A DNA stretch of 64,000 nucleotides, from the NCBI GenBank assembly GCA_946902875.1, contig OX336341.1, positions 434,001-498,000 of the forward strand, in the 5' to 3' direction. This DNA is from Nematopogon swammerdamellus. Its lineage: Eukaryota; Arthropoda; Insecta; Lepidoptera; Adelidae. Under the pieces are notes generated by a model. It did not search any database, was not told where the DNA came from, and saw only the letters and a program-made list of their open reading frames with translations. This document shows positions 63,059-64,000 of the stretch, piece after piece. How positions within the stretch are numbered: position 1 is the stretch's first letter; each line of letters starts with the position of its first letter. The position numbers and the translations under genes were made by a program.

Positions 63059-63570
63059 TCGGTTCTTCTTCTTGGGTGTAATCGAACGCGTACGACACCT
63101 GAAAGCCATTGTCGTGCCTGCTGTTCCTGCGATCCTACTCCTTCGCCCGGAGCGAACCAATAGAAGCCGATATTCGTTTGTTCGGATAAGTAACTTGTTA
63201 GCTCAGTGGTAAGCATGTAGGGTTTGCATTTTTTGGACCATGGGTTCGAATCCCACCGAATCTTTTTGGTTTTTTTTTTTTTTTTTCTTTTTTAAGCAAT
63301 GTTACGGTGTTTAAATTGTTTTAGGGTGTTTAGTTTTTTTTATAACCACCTAAGAATTATTTTCGGAAATACAAACTTGTAACAAAAACGACATGCACCG
63401 CCTCTAAATTAGGTTAGGGATGCGTCGCTACGCGCGGGTTATTTTTTTTTAAACCACCAAAACATCATTTATTTATCACTTCAAGGAGTGGTTCCGCAGG
63501 ATCGCAGGAACAGCAGGCACGACAATGGCTTTCAGGTGGCGCACCGGTAATCGAACCGGATAGAACAAAT
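63059..63570. mobile_element. Foldback element with a tRNA-like core
   Basis: A perfect 40-bp inverted repeat: 63096-63135 ('cacctgaaagccattgtcgt' ...) and 63499-63538, with weaker pairing outside. The interior holds a tRNA-like sequence (63180-63260) and a block ('acaaaaacgacatgcaccgc', 'tttaaaccaccaaaaca') shared with the 39.7-kb element. No ORF of note. Confidence 0.7.
63188..63262 (+). mobile_element. tRNA-like sequence (SINE head or tRNA relic)
   Basis: A box 'gttagctcagtggtaagcat', B box 'atgggttcgaatcccacc' with a pairing T stem. The anticodon arm is disrupted by a T-run ('gcattttttggacc') and the acceptor stem does not close, so it is not a functional tRNA. A T-run directly downstream could terminate pol III. 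Confidence 0.6.
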
Positions 63571-64000
63571 TGTAACAAATTCGAGTACAGTCATGCTGTC
63601 TAATGAATGATTAATAAACAATATCCTGTAAGTACCTGTTTGTTTTTCCAAATTCGAAAAATAAAGATGAAATAAAAATAAAAAATATACAATATAAATG
63701 TACAATATAAAATTTTCTAGGCTCTTGCCAGTCTTGGAGTTTCCTTTGATAAAATCTGAAAACCCTTCCTAACGAAAATCCTGGGCACGCTCGTGTCCTC
63801 CATATATTATGTGAAATTCTGATGATGAAATATATAATTACGGTGAATCGGCTAATACGATGAACCTTACTAACTACACAAATGTGTTAATTAAAGTTAG
63901 CAATACTTAACATTGTGTGTTATCTATGGCGAAATAACTATGTGAATCTGAATCCATAATAATATAAGTTAATTCATTAAATTTTCAATAAATTCTTAAA
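63571..64000. other. Unassigned right flank
   Basis: A+T-rich, no feature recognised before the window ends. Confidence 0.4.

Noticed and set aside
63188..63262. Functional tRNA gene
   Set aside because: The T arm is good but the anticodon arm is disrupted by a T-run and the acceptor stem does not close.

Overview
The window reads as intergenic or intronic DNA from a moth or butterfly (Lepidoptera). It is A+T-rich with scattered G+C islands. It carries repeat signatures I associate with lepidopteran genomes: ends reading 'cgcgagcgaagccgcgggcaaaagct', the 'gtgcgagtcgaactcgcgcacc ... agcctacgccgtctgtctg' repeat, LINE 3' ends reading 'gaatgcc..gcggcattaag', and a cecropia/irritans-like mariner. 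I find no host gene, rRNA or functional tRNA I can defend. Almost everything recognisable is a transposable element or its debris, and several elements are stacked inside one another.

Layout. 0-7.8 kb: foldback repeat, a 5S/tRNA-headed SINE, a tRNA-headed SINE, LINE debris. 7.79-13.02 kb: a three-level nest. An inverted-repeat DNA element with regularly spaced palindromic sites contains a 5'-truncated RNase-H LINE. That LINE contains a 5'-truncated endonuclease/RT LINE whose RT frame is still open. 13-21 kb: SINEs, LINE tails, a 40-bp minisatellite and dispersed repeats. 21.07-28.45 kb: a mariner of about 1.3 kb split by two insertions. One is an R2-like (restriction-like-endonuclease) retrotransposon that itself holds a small hAT-type element. 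The other is a 1.7-kb hAT-type element (8-bp target duplication) holding an RTE-like fragment. 28-33 kb: LINE tail, a small MITE, a hairpin element. 33.1-35.8 kb: a 430-bp near-perfect palindrome, then a 68-bp tandem array that reverses direction in its middle, then a SINE. 36-43 kb: foldbacks, tRNA-like SINE, and a 600-bp element packed with self-complementary 20-mers. 43-54 kb: repeats, LINE tails and a 0.77-kb purine-rich tract. 54.2-57.2 kb: a second R2-like retrotransposon, broken only by two one-base shifts in A-runs. 57-64 kb: mostly unassigned, three G+C islands, a 27-base G run, and a foldback with a tRNA-like core.

The most interesting protein system is the pair of related R2-like retrotransposons on the minus strand: C2H2 finger, RT with a YLDD catalytic box, CCHC knuckle, PD-(D/E)xK-type nuclease. 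The 24-kb copy also encodes a PHD-type zinc finger ahead of its C2H2 finger; the 57-kb copy does not. At DNA level the most interesting signals are the ~75-bp-spaced palindromes at 7.9-8.4 kb, the GGCATTCTATAGAATGCC-type arrays at 39.7-40.26 kb, the inverted 68-bp array, and SINEs that combine different pol III heads with one shared tail.

No searches or alignments were run. Family assignments rest on motifs read by eye, and element boundaries are approximate unless a target duplication is stated.
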